A stretch of DNA of 64,000 nucleotides, taken from NCBI GenBank assembly GCA_020466095.1, contig CM035807.1, positions 16,788,985 through 16,852,984 of the forward strand. Direction: 5' to 3'. This stretch comes from Chlorops oryzae. Lineage: Eukaryota; Arthropoda; Insecta; Diptera; Chloropidae. Within the stretch, counting starts at the first letter, position 1. Every line of letters starts with the position of its first letter. Below are positions 21,482-32,645 of this stretch, one piece after another. A program made the translations under genes and the position numbers. Below the pieces are notes generated by a model, which was not told where the DNA came from, ran no database searches, and saw only the letters and a program-made list of their open reading frames with translations.

Positions 21482-22114
21482 ATGTTCGGTTACAGGGTGC
21501 CCATGCTGATCAGCATTTTGTTGTTAATCGCAGTAAATTCTGCGATGAGCGCGAATGATTCGAACGTTGATATTGTTACACCATTTCCACCATGCCCTCA
21601 AATAATGTGCACTGCCATCTTTAAGCCTGTCAATGCAACTTTGAATGGAGAATGTAAACAGTTCCCGAACGCGTGTAGTGTGGGCGTGGAAAATTGCAGA
21701 CTTCGGAAAACAGGCAGCTCAGGTGAGTTTTATTTCACTTTCATAAGAATCAGAATTTAAATGATTTTCTTTCTATTCACCAAAGATAATTGGCAAGTTG
21801 TCGGGAACTGCCCAAAGTTCTGCCCGAATAATTGCGCACAAACACCCCTTCTTGTTTGTGCAACAAACGGCTGCGAGTTTAGGACTTTTGGAAGCGAATG
21901 CAATATGAATGTTGTCAATTGTAAAAACGATTCAAGTGAGTGGATTTTTTGTATTTTAAAAGAACGGAAGGAAGTTTTTGAACTTTCGATTTTTTTTTTT
22001 TTTTTATAAATTTTTCCAGATTGGAAAGTTTATTCTCGAGGCGGATGTGCCGGATGTCCAGCGAAAAATCCATCGAAGGAATTAAGAGCAATCTGCAAAT
22101 TAATCAATCAATAA
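21482..22114 (+). CDS. Secreted Kazal-like protein, copy 4 (three exons)
   Basis: Exons 21482-21722, 21786-21935 and 22020-22114 give 161 residues; both introns are phase 1 (63 and 84 bp). It has the same signal peptide, reduced first half (C38, C43, C58, C65, C72) and exon 2 Kazal-like domain as copy 3. Differences cluster in exposed positions: PPCPQIMCTAI instead of PPCDQIMCTDI, FPNAC instead of FGNSC, and NNCAQTPLLVC instead of NYCAHTPLNVC. The first stop of copy 3 (TAA) is CAA here, so one Gln is added before the next TAA. Fifteen cysteines. Likely an extracellular protease inhibitor or a derivative; no direct evidence of target or tissue. Confidence 0.8.
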
Positions 22115-22276
22115 TTAAGGCGTACATTTTTCCAACCTTCCGCGTCTGTTCACATTCAGTTTTCCAGCTTTAACCCTGGCTTCTTATGTAACCACTTGAA
22201 CCTCTCTAACGAAATTGCTTTGATCGGCGTATTTTTAAGGGTGCCTCGAGCATGAAGGTCTGCTATGAATATCACA

Positions 22277-22282
22277 AATAAA
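22277..22282 (+). terminator. Poly(A) signal of copy 4
   Basis: AATAAA in the conserved context, 163 bp after the stop codon. Confidence 0.7.
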
Positions 22283-22510
22283 GTCATAATAGTTCGCGAT
22301 GTGTATCTCAATCAATTAAGCTTATGTTTAGCTCCCTCTGATAATATTTTCGGGAAATCGGAAATTATGACGTGGCAATGGGCGGTTCTCAATTCAATTT
22401 GATTAAGTACTTGAAATGCAGTCGGCATATGAAGCTACTTTATGGTCATGGAAATTTCCATAACAATTTTCCTTAATGGACGTGGTGTCTCGCAGCCTGT
22501 TTCACTAAAC

Positions 22511-23989
22511 ATATGAGCATTTCTAAACGGACGCGACATTTAAATGAGCAATTTGAAGTCCTGAATTCAAGGATGTGTTAAATAGTACATTTGCTTTTCA
22601 ATACTTTCGTGCAGCTTATGCGTAATTTTTGTATTTTTCGAAGTCTAGAGCATATCCCAATTGGCCATCAGCTATATACGGACGCGACAAAAAGTTTACT
22701 TTTTCTAAAAAATGCCCATATGCAATCAAATATATCTTTTCATTTATGGGTACCACTTGACTATAACACCCTTAGTTGTTTTAAAAAAGAAATCGATCAA
22801 TTTCAGAATCCTCATTTTATATGAAACACAGCTTTTTATTTATTCCGCGTTTAGAGAATTTTATCTCGAAAAATTTTCTTTGATGAATTGTACGCGATAA
22901 TAAGGACTCTGTATCAATGTCACGAACTTGAAAGCATATCCTCGTTCTGGCGGTCGAATATATCTACTCGCTTACATATGTATGACAAGTGTTGCAGATA
23001 ATTGACTAAATGACTAAATGACATATGTATGCAACATGCTTAAATTGCTAGAAGTGACAGTTTAAATTTATTTGATACTGCTATTTTGGCTTATCGCGTC
23101 CGTATCTAAACTCGGCTCTCACACGCACCGCACACACAAACACAAAGCTCCGCTACAGTCTCACGGATTGAGCGAAATAAGCAGAAGCAGTTCCAACCAT
23201 GAGAGTCGTCGTATATTTAGCTCTCAATAAAACCGCAAAATGATTTTAAACAATTACGTGCACAGCATAATATGTGGCAGAAGCGACGCGACAGTCACAT
23301 GCGACTCGTCACAGAAAATGAAGAAGAAAAAAGCAAACATATATAGATACATACATATATATTTATTTATATTCCAGTAAGTATATCCATGTATGTTTGA
23401 AAGTGCATAAAAATTGAGCCAGCTATTGAATAGGCCTTAGAAGTCACTAAAGGCTATGGAGCACGCGACGCAACATGTTGAGAAGAAAAACGTGCAGCAA
23501 ATGTGCTTAACAAGTAATCAACACGTCGACTTTACTGCCGAAGGTAAAGCGCAGCAATCGCATGTAATAGCAATGAGGCGAACTATAGTCAAAAGAGAAG
23601 GCCGCATGGAATTGAGATTGTAGGAGGCGGTGTCGAAGCGGCGGCAGCGGCGGCAAGAGTTGTTTATTATAAATCTCAATCAGTTCAATTGGCGGCAAAA
23701 CAGCATTTGCACTTAGAAATGAGAAAGCATAACATGGCAAACATATTGATAACACGCCATGTCAATGTGGGTGGCAATCAAATAGCGACTTGAAGTGATA
23801 GTGACATTGTTGACAAAATCACTAGATCATCCGTGCGGGTAATTGAATTTATTAAGTTGTCGAAATCAAATGAAATTGTCAATTTCGCTTAAGACAAGCA
23901 TTAATGAGAGAAATAAATTTCAATAATTCGTTAAATATTCTTTTGGAAGAATTTAAAATCAACATATTTATTTCTTGCACTTCATTAAA
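22511..23989. other. Right flank of the array, no gene seen
   Basis: No convincing coding sequence. The phrase GGACGCGACA recurs at 22530 and 22680, its complement (TCGCGTCCGTAT) at 23095, and again near 43768, which may mark a dispersed repeat. A CA-rich tract is at about 23120-23150. The frame opposite 23507-23755 has no recognisable domain. Confidence 0.4.
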
Positions 23990-24107
23990 TTGTGAGCATT
24001 GCACAATTCGGACTCTTTTCGGAGTCGTATTGTAAAAATTACAAACTCATTTCCGACTTAATTTTCTGAATCTCGCATTTTGTAAAAATTTCGGACTCAT
24101 TTCGGAG

Positions 24108-25200
24108 TAGAGATGGGCACGGGCCTCAATTTTGAGGCCCGGCCCGACCCGAAGCAGATTTTTTCCGGGCCTGTCCCGGCCCGGACCGGAAAATTTTCAA
24201 AGAGGCCCGGCCCGGCCCGAAAAAAATGATCAACAAAAATTAGTTTGTAGTTGCAGTAGTAAGAAGTTCTTCGACTATATAACAGAGTGTATTACATATA
24301 AACATATTTTTATTTTTTCTTCGACTACATAACTGAGTGTATTATATATAAAAGTAGTTTTTTTTTTACATTTATTTTAGAAATATTAAAAATAGTGAGG
24401 ATATAATCTTTCTGAAATATTTTGAGGAAATTAGTGTTTTATATATAAGTACATACTACTTTTATAGCTACAAAATAAAGCAAAAGTCATTCAAATAGAA
24501 AAAAAAAACTCAAAATTAAATTTAAGCTTAAAAAAAGGAGTCTCTTAAAAAAAAATCATGAAATTAGAAATCTCTCCAAGAATGAGAGATATTGATACAG
24601 ATTACGACATCAGAAATTTTTGTTGTAAATGACGTTATTGTTCCATTTTTCCCATGTTTGGGCTGCGACATCTTTGTTCTCCTGAGCCATTTTCAAAGCT
24701 GAGTTCTAATCAAAAACTTTTCAGTTGCCGAAATAACGCAATGAAAGAAAACGGCCTAGGAACACAGAGATGTCGTAGCCCAAACATAGGACAAAAATTG
24801 AACAAATAACGTCATTTACAACTAAAACATTCTAATTTCGTGATCTGTATATCTATCATTCTTGAAATCTCCCTACATATTTTTATTCTTTTACTCATCA
24901 TCGAAAATGTAAGTCGGCTTTTACACAACCGTATAACTTCACTTGTGCTTCTATTCTCAAATCGAAAATCGGCCAATAATCGATATATGTAAAAGGCCGC
25001 AGATGAAATAAGTGCCTTTCCGATAAAAACATTGTTCAGTGCTTAATATGTAGCGGGCCTCTTTTGGGGCCTACGGGCCTACGGGCCTGCGGGATTTCAA
25101 CCTGAGGCCCGGGCCCGCACGGAAAAAGCCCGTTTTTGATTTTTTGGCCCGAAGCCCGTATTTTTTGACCTAGGCCCGGCCCGGCCCGTGCCCATCTCTA
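24108..25200. mobile_element. 1,093-bp hAT-like element with GGCCCGGCCC-rich ends
   Basis: The ends are TAGAGATGGGCACGGGCC and its exact complement. Both sides carry the 8-bp duplication TTTCGGAG (24100-24107 and 25201-25208), a piece of the host tandem array. The outer 100 bp at both ends are packed with GGCCCGGCCC-type motifs, strongly GC-rich against an AT-rich interior. No transposase frame. A second inverted repeat is nested inside. Confidence 0.85.
24567..24874. mobile_element. Nested hairpin element inside the hAT-like element
   Basis: Arms of about 113 bp (24567-24680 and 24758-24873) are inverted copies of each other, with shared blocks TTGTAAATGACGTTATT and ATGTTTGGGCT(G/A)CGACATCT. 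The spacer is about 75 bp. It is probably a short palindromic element that jumped into the larger one, or that element's internal hairpin. Confidence 0.65.
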
Positions 25201-26240
25201 TTTCGGAGTCACCTTTCTGGGTCAGAAATTTTTTTTAGAATTTTCGGAACCCTTTCGGAATCACTTTTTGAGATTTATATTTTTTGAAAAAATTCGGACT
25301 CCTTTCGGACACATATTTCTGGACTTTGTGATGTGTAAAAAATTCGGACCCGTTTCGCATTTCCATACATGTTTATTTTGCACTCATATGTTGTAAAAAT
25401 TTCGGACTTATTTCGGAATTATCATTCTGGGTCAGATATTTTGTAAGAATTTCGGACCCCTTTTGGACTCATTTTTTCTGCTCAATATTAAAAAAAAAAT
25501 TCTGACTGCTTTCGGACACATTATTCAGGACTTCGAATTTCGTTACAAAAATCGGACCCGTTTCGGAGTTAAATATACATATATCTGGGACTTACATTTT
25601 GCAAAATTTTCGGACTAACTTCGGAGTCAGATTTTTTGTAAAATTTCGGACTCATTTTTCGAGCATTAATATATATATTTTGTAAAACAAAATTTGGCCT
25701 CCTTTCGAAAAAAATTTTCTAAACTTTGTATTACCTACATAAAAAACAATCGGACCCGTTTCGGAACTACTTGTAAGTATATCTGGGACGCATATTTTAC
25801 AAAAACGTTCGGACTCATTTCGGAGTTATCTTTCTGAGTCAAATTTTTTGTAAAATTTCGGACTCCTTTGAACCCTTTTCGGACTCATTTTTTTTGAGCT
25901 TAATTGTTTGCAAAAAATTCGGACACATTTTTGTGCACTTTGTATTATGTAAAAAATTCGGACCAGTTTCGGAACACCACGTATGTAGGTTTATCTGGGG
26001 CTCGTATTTAACAAAAATTTTGAACTTATTTCGGAGTTATCTTTCTGAGGGCAATTTCGGACTCTTTTCGGACTCAATATTTGAGCTTCACATATTGTAA
26101 AAATTTTATTTTGCAACAAATTCGGATTTATGTTCTGGAACCCAGATTTTGTAACAATTTCGGACTCAATTCGAACTAATTTTGTTGAATTTCGTATTTT
26201 GTAAAAAATTCGGGGATTTTTCAGACTCATTTTTCTCAGC

Positions 26241-29097
26241 CACTAGGGAGATTTATATATTTTATTTTATTTTTTGTTTTTGTTTTTTGGGAATACCAAC
26301 ACTCCCATATCTGATCTTTTACAAAATCTTGTAGCGCCCATCATCGTTTAATCATCTCAGACCTAAATTTAAAATCTTTATTTATTTTCCAACCAGCTCA
26401 CACCCATTCGGAATGTCTAAAATGTTCTCACAACCATGAAATGAGGCTTCAACGACAATGAGAAGGAACTTGTCGCGATTCGATCAATTTAGTTTAATTA
26501 AGTCACTTTCTTTGCCGCCTTGACTTTCTCTTTTCATAGTCATGTAAATCACACTTTTAATCGCCCCTTTTTTTGTATGTCGAGGGTACGTGCAAAATTC
26601 CCAATTGGTTCACTAACCCAAATTTCTTTGACATTATATATATGGCATTACTTTTTCCCTACCCATTCACATCTCAAGGTTCTTTTGATATACAAAAAAA
26701 AAAAAAAAAATTAAAAAAACTCTCACCCGAAGAGCGTAAACGACAGCCAGATCCGAAAAAGGTGCTATCAACTGCAAATAAAAAATTCCTTAAAGCATTT
26801 TTTTCTTATTCTTCATATTCTCATTGAATTTTGTTTACATTGAGACCTTACTGCGAAAAAGTATTGGGGCGCGGCGGCGCTCTATAGATGTATACGATAT
26901 TACATTAACATTGTCTTCGAGAACGAACTCCGAAAACCCGAGTTTTGTGTGTCCCCAGCGACGTGCGAAAATTTCTTAATGAAGCGCAACGCCGCAACCC
27001 GAGCGAAAGTCATTCTCGTTCCCTCAGCTCAGATGAAAAAAAAATAAAAAATAAATATATGTAAGATACATATATACTTTTCGAACGTTAAGAAATCAAA
27101 ATAAAGTAATATTCGATTATGATGACACTTGACGCAAACAAACAAAATAATGACCACAAAAAAGAGGGAAAAAAGGCAAAGATTGTTGGTAAAAAATAAA
27201 TGAATATGAATTTCTTGTTAACAAAATGTCCACATACAAGAGAATTTGCTACATTTTCCCGAAGAAAGTTTTTTCCTTAACTCGAAAATATTTCCACTGC
27301 AAGGAATTCTAGCAAAATAAAAAAAATAAATAATAAAATATGAGAGAAAAAAGCAAAGTAAAAGCGAAATTAATGAAGCAAGAATTTTCGTATGAAAACA
27401 AATCCGCAAACAATGCCAATCGAGTCAATTCAAGGAGCGATTCAGCATAACCCAGTTTGAACAATTGCCCTGCTCGATTCCCTGTGCTTCTGTCGCGATA
27501 TTCTTACAGATTATTCTTTTTATTGTTATGCACTCCGAGATACGCGAAAAAGCAAATATTTCGGCGTATTCGAGAAGAATAAAATTGAATGAAACGAATC
27601 GAGAGAAAGAAGAAGAAAAACAATAACAACACAAAAGAAAACGTTCCATAAATACCGAAAACAAGACAATTGTCGGTTTTGCATATTGACCCGGATTATA
27701 TGTTTGTATGCGATTGTGTTTGTGTGTGTGTGTGCACCTTATTCCTTGCTGTCGCCACATTGCAAATGTGCACTGAAACAAGGTGATCTCTTCTGCTTTT
27801 TGGAGCACCTTTCGAGTGCATTGTCAAGTGCAATATGTGCTCCGAATTCGAAATGAGGCTTTTAAAAGTCTTAAGGAAAAGTAAAAGATTATTTCAGATA
27901 ACCGGAAATGAGAACAAGCACAAGATCATTTAAGTCCTCGTTAGTCCGCTCAATGAAATGAATTCTTTCAATGAAAGCATTGTGGGGAATTATTTTTTAT
28001 ATATTTTTAATTTTCGGTTAAAATTTTTCCAATATAATTGGCTGATTGGAAAGCGAGAGAACGAAGATATATTAAATTAAATTGAATTGAAAATATTTTT
28101 AAGATATGGAATTTCGATTCCAGAACATACACTCATCTACTTGTAAGTGTTCACGGTTGACTGTTAAACGGAAATGCAATTCAGGACGTCGACACGCTTC
28201 AGAAAATATCAATTGTTGAAGTATAAATTCCTCGATTGCTGCACTTGAGTTACGGCGAACATCGTTTTATATGAGTAAAAAATTAAGGATTAATTACAAA
28301 ATAGGTGGGCGGATTTTTTTTGCTAGGACATCTAAATGCATTTTTCTTATGGACTTTGGTCTTTTTGACACGAAAAGCGTGTTTTTATACTGGTTTTTGC
28401 AAACAAATTAATTTAACGGGCCATTTTTTCGTACACAACTCGACAGTGCAATATCCGATTTGAACAAATTATCCCCCAAATTAAAGCTAATTAACTCTTC
28501 TAAGACTTTTTTTTACATAGTTTAAAGATCGGTTCTATAAAATAAGATTCTGTAGACCCTTAAACCTTGAAATAACACATTTTTTTTATAGAAAATTCAT
28601 CCAATTTTTCCATTCTTCGCCATCCAAAAAATAGATGACAATCTTAAGCTTTCATAAGGTTCGTCTTTCAGATGAACCACTTTCGAAGGAGAAGCCCTCT
28701 TTTAAAATTTCGAGTTTTAAATTTTCACATGAAAATAAAAATAAATTTCTGATTTTTATTTTTTCGCTCGAATATAAAACTTAACTTTTGATTTTTATTT
28801 CTTTTTGCTTAAAAATAAAATATTATTTAAATGATAGCTTATAATTATATACAGTTTTATACAGGATGTCTCGTTGAAAAGTACATACCTTACTAGGGGT
28901 TTATGATGAACAAAAAATCGTATGTAAGGGGGGGGATCTCAAACGCACCTTTGAGGAGCTATAGGGCCTTAAAGTTTTTAGGCAGTAAGTCGAGAAAAAA
29001 AATTCCCCTACGATAATGGTTCATCGTAGAAAAAAAAACTTAAATGCAGTTTGAAAGCCAATTGTATGCGCTTTTAGGCAAAATTAAATTGATGGTA
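26241..29097. other. Noncoding stretch
   Basis: No gene recognised. Contains an A-run at 26693-26710, a TG-rich run at 27716-27735 and AT-rich sequence. The 127-codon open frame opposite 27425-27808 has no domain and biased low-complexity content. Confidence 0.4.
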
Positions 29098-29612
29098 AAA
29101 ATTTGACCCATTGAGGGAAATATAAACAGTCAAAGTGAAAAATTCTGAAAAAACTTTCAATTTTTTTTTACTTTGGAAGCCATTTTGGTATGAAAAGTGT
29201 CCGATTAACACACAAATTTTTTATTTTAATCAAAATGCTGGATCAATTTCCTTTAATTTGGTACCCAAAATGTCTAATAAATTTTTTTACAAATAAGATG
29301 AGAAAATTTATTTTACCATTTAATAAAGGTAGTTTTACTGTATCAAATCTAATAAGTTCGAGTTCATTGATAGCAGTCGGATAGATGTTCAATTAGATAT
29401 TGAATTTTCTCATTTTATTTTCCAAAAATTTATTAGACATATGGGGTACCAAATTAAAGGAAATCGATCCGGCATTTTGAATAAAATATAAAATTTGTGT
29501 GTTAATTGGACACTTTTCATACCAAAATGGCTTCCAAAGTGAAAAAGTTGAAAGTTTTTTCAGAATTTTTTATTTTGACCGTTTATTTTTCCCTCAACGG
29601 GTCAAACTTTTA
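29098..29612. mobile_element. Hairpin element with about 215-bp arms
   Basis: Sequence 29098-29312 (TTTGACCCATTGAGGG ... TTTATTTTACC) returns in inverted order at 29393-29612 (... CCCTCAACGGGTCAAA). The inverted blocks include GGTATGAAAAGTGTCC and TTTAATTTGGTACCC. The loop is about 80 bp. This is a short palindromic DNA element; the outer boundary and family are unclear. Confidence 0.7.
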
Positions 29613-29698
29613 CTATGTAAATAAAACTAGGTACCTTATTTACTAATTCTGCTCAACGTTTCGTTTCTTTTTGGGAACTCTTTTAGGAGCGTTACTTA

Positions 29699-29816
29699 GG
29701 CCTGATTTCACCAAGCTATTTAAATAAAACTTAAATACAAATATACTTATTTATGTATGAAATTTGAAAGTTCGTTTCATTTAAGTTTCATTTAAATAGC
29801 TTGGAGAAATCGGGCC
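29699..29816. mobile_element. 118-bp palindromic element
   Basis: About 40-bp inverted arms: GGCCTGATTTCACCAAGC on the left against GCTTGGAGAAATCGGGCC on the right, continuing into TATTTAAAT. Bordered by TTA on the left and TAA on the right. Too short to assign to a family. Confidence 0.6.
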
Positions 29817-29872
29817 TAAGCCTTATAATTTTATTTCTCATGTTATCAAAGCTGAGACCAAAAAGTGAACTA

Positions 29873-30049
29873 CAATATGCTCTCTCTTAAGCGGACACCT
29901 ACGGGACCGCAAAATGTGTCCGCTTTACAGAGGTGTCCGTTTAAGAGGAAAATATTTGTGAAGCGGGTACACTAGAGCATTCTCAAAAAATGTTTCATTT
30001 AAGAGGGGTGTCCGCTTAAGCGGAGTATCCGCAAGGAGAGTGTACACTG
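29873..30049 (-). mobile_element. Short pogo-like element (CAGTGTA family), copy 1
   Basis: Flanked by TA. The right end reads GAGAGTGTACACTG, and the interior is full of TTAAGCGGACACC-type words pointing both ways. Related copies are at 32483, 35285, 42457 and 43970. CAGTGTAC ends with TA duplication resemble pogo/Tigger-type elements; family by inference. Confidence 0.65.
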
Positions 30050-30830
30050 TACTTTTATTAATTGTTCAAATGAAAGACCAAAAATATTGTGGTTCTGAAA
30101 AAAAATATTGCACGATTATTCCAACTTCGCAGCTCTCTCTTCAACATTCAAGTACCCTTCTTGATCGAAAAAGATAAACTAAACGATCCATTTCATTGGC
30201 TTACTACCCAAGAACTCCTGGATCGTCTCCTCTTCCGCTTAACTTTGATAAAATTCTTCAAATTTAATTTGGAGTTTTAACAATTTCACACATTTCCTCT
30301 TTAGATATAAAAACTTTTCTCAAATATTACTTTTCAAGAAAGAAAAAAAACATGTTCTTTGCCTAAGGCACCAAAGAAGAAAGTCATCACCATGAAGTAA
30401 AAAAAAAAAGAAATCGAATAAACTTCTCAAAATTATTTCCGTTCAAATTTCGCAGAACATCGTGAAATATCGCGGAAATCTGAACTTTGTCGATTAATTT
30501 TGTCAGTGCATAAATCGCACTCGAATAATTCAGCGCATTGAGACTTCACTTTGGCCAAGTACCTGCTGCTCGCAATGAACTCATACGAACAATAAATTTC
30601 ATGAGGTGAAAAAAATAAAAATAAAATAAAATAAAATAAGCTGAAGAAGAATTCTTCCAAGAATTGAATAAAATAAATGTTGACATAACGGCTGCTTACA
30701 AGTTTTTTGCTGACAAATGTTTTAAGACCGTTTGAATTGGAGATAATCTTAAAAAATATCTGCATTGAAGCTTTATTACCGAAGGTAAACGTGCCCCATT
30801 TTCTTCTTTTTTTTTTTTTTTTTGGTTAAA
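30050..30830. other. Noncoding stretch
   Basis: No gene recognised. AT-rich with an AATAA microsatellite-like run at about 30610-30640 and a T-run at about 30808-30823. Confidence 0.35.
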
Positions 30831-30831
30831 C

Positions 30832-30912
30832 TCCTTTTGACTTCAATGCAAACCTTGTGACTTCAATGGAAGCCTTTTGACTTCAATGGAACCCTTTTGA
30901 CTTCAATGCAAC
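30832..30912 (+). repeat. Four-copy tandem repeat of about 22 bp
   Basis: The phrase TTTTGACTTCAATGGAA(C/G)CC repeats about four times with small changes (TTGACTTCAATGCAAACC, TGACTTCAATGGAAGCC, and so on). Confidence 0.8.
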
Positions 30913-32482
30913 GCAACAGAAATAAAAATGCAGCAAAATGCCGTAAGACGGATAAATGCAAATTTTAACAAAATAAATCGAAACGAGATGAAGGGAATTT
31001 ATTTCAATTTTTCAATTTTTTTTTTTTGTTTTTTGTTTTTTTCACTCTAGTCAAACAATCCGATGACGATGCAGCACGAGAGATACTCGTAATTGGACGG
31101 ACGCGCGTATAAACATGCTCGTTGCTCACTGCTCGTTGGGGTTCTTCTTGACAATTTGCGGATTGCGTTGCACCCTGTTGTGCAGTCATTTTACACACTG
31201 TCTTCGGGCGTGCGGCGAGCGGTCTTTGCGAGCCTTCAACATAAATTAAATTTACGTAATCGGCAATTAGTGCATTACGTTGCATTTTAGTTGGTATGCA
31301 TACCTACATACTATACATTGTGTGTACCAATGTTCTTCAGGAATTGAAGACAAGTAATTTTCCAGCATTGCGCTGTGTTAGATTAAATTGAAATCAGGGG
31401 AAAACAATTTTCCGCTGATTATCTTCACTATCTTCCGTACCTTGTTTTCGTCCTTCTTTGATGAGTATTCAACCAATTCAATTCAATTTCAATGCAATGC
31501 AATTCAATTTAATTCGATTCGAAAAAAAAAATTGCTCACATGTCCGTCAATGGGGAGGATTTTTAAAATGCTGTTCTTTTCACATTTAACGTGGATTTAT
31601 CAATTAAGCTTTTGACTTTTTCTGATTTCTTGTGATTTCCCCCCCACACACACACAGTGTATTTTTGCTTGATTTCTAACTAATCCATTGACGCTAATGG
31701 CATCTCTGCCACGAAGCAAAGAAGGAAGGATGCGTATTTTCTGGTTTATTTGCCAATAGAAGTTTCTCAGTAATTACTCTTGGCAAATACTGTCAACGAA
31801 TGCAGCACGATTTCGTAATTGAACTCGAAAATGAAGCGTAATTAAGGGATTTCCAAATGCAGAGAAAGTTGAAGTAATAATTTATTAATAATTTTTTTAA
31901 TAAATACTTTTAATAATTAAAAATATTTATTTCAGAACTAAATAATTCTTGTTCGAAAAAACCAAGGACTCCAAACTCAAGTCATGCGATCAGTCATATT
32001 CTTTTTTTGTGTGATCTGAGGTGCAATTGGAGTGATGGGTATCTTGGAATAACTACAATACTTCTTCTATAAGAATTTACTGGCCTCAGGTATCCAGAAG
32101 TGTAGAGTTGCACTCGAAAAAGGAATCTATGCTGAAGGAGCAGTTTTTTTTTTTTACTATTCCCTATATTGAAGAAACTGGTTTGGTAACACAAAAATGA
32201 ATTAGTATGGCCCGGAAAAAATGAAAAAAAAATTCTCATTCCTCTGTAAAAAGGTCTTAGTTTAGTGATCGAAAGCTTTAGGCATTGGGAAAATTTTTGA
32301 AGCACATTTCCAAGGTGCATTCATTTGGACACTTTAACGACAATTTGGGATCGTTTTTACCGACATTTTTATAACTTTTACGGAACTTTTCTTAGAGCCC
32401 TACTAATTATATTCCATTTTGTAAATTAATGAACAAAAATAGATAAATAATTGAACAAATAATTAAAAACAAATAAATGAAT
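30913..32482. other. Noncoding stretch
   Basis: No gene recognised. Contains a run of AATTCAATT-type words at about 31470-31520, a CA repeat near 31646 and several poly-A or poly-T tracts. Confidence 0.35.
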
Positions 32483-32637
32483 ATAGTGTACTCTCTGCTT
32501 GCGGATAGTCCTCTTAAAAGGACACTTCTTGGAAACGCTCTTGTGTTCCTATTTCTAAAATATTTTCCACTTTTCCCGACACCTCTGTAAGACGAACAGA
32601 TTTTTCGGTCCCTTAGTGTCCGCTTAAAGAGAGTAGG
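32483..32637 (+). mobile_element. Short pogo-like element (CAGTGTA family), copy 2
   Basis: Starts TAGTGTACTCTCTGCTTGCGGA and ends GTGTCCGCTTAAAGAGAGTA, an inverted arrangement like the other copies. The right terminus has lost its final bases. Confidence 0.6.
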
Positions 32638-32645
32638 GGAGAGGT

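Larger units (their letters stand above)
16591..22510 (+). repeat. Tandem duplication unit D (carries copy 4), right end of the array
   Basis: Fourth direct unit, from the junction near 16591 to about 22510, where similarity to the start of a unit stops after TTTCACTAAACATA. It contains a private block of about 2.6 kb (18219-20820) made of a dead mariner, an indel-ridden second copy of the spacer and a Tc1-like element. Confidence 0.8.
23990..26240. repeat. Degenerate TTCGGACTC tandem array
   Basis: A motif close to TTTTGTAAAAATTTCGGACTC followed by ATTTCGGAGT and TCTTTCTGGGTCA repeats many times with irregular spacing of roughly 50-70 bp, on both sides of the hAT-like element at 24108-25200. 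The elements TTCGGACTC, TTTCGGAGT and TTTGTAAAAA are the best kept. Reading frames inside it are fortuitous. Confidence 0.8.

Noticed and set aside
24100..26240. CRISPR-like array
   Set aside because: Spacing and repeats are irregular, spacers are themselves related, and the genome is eukaryotic.
27425..27808. 127-codon minus-strand frame
   Set aside because: No domain, no promoter or splice context; Cys, Ser and Phe-rich translation of low-complexity DNA.
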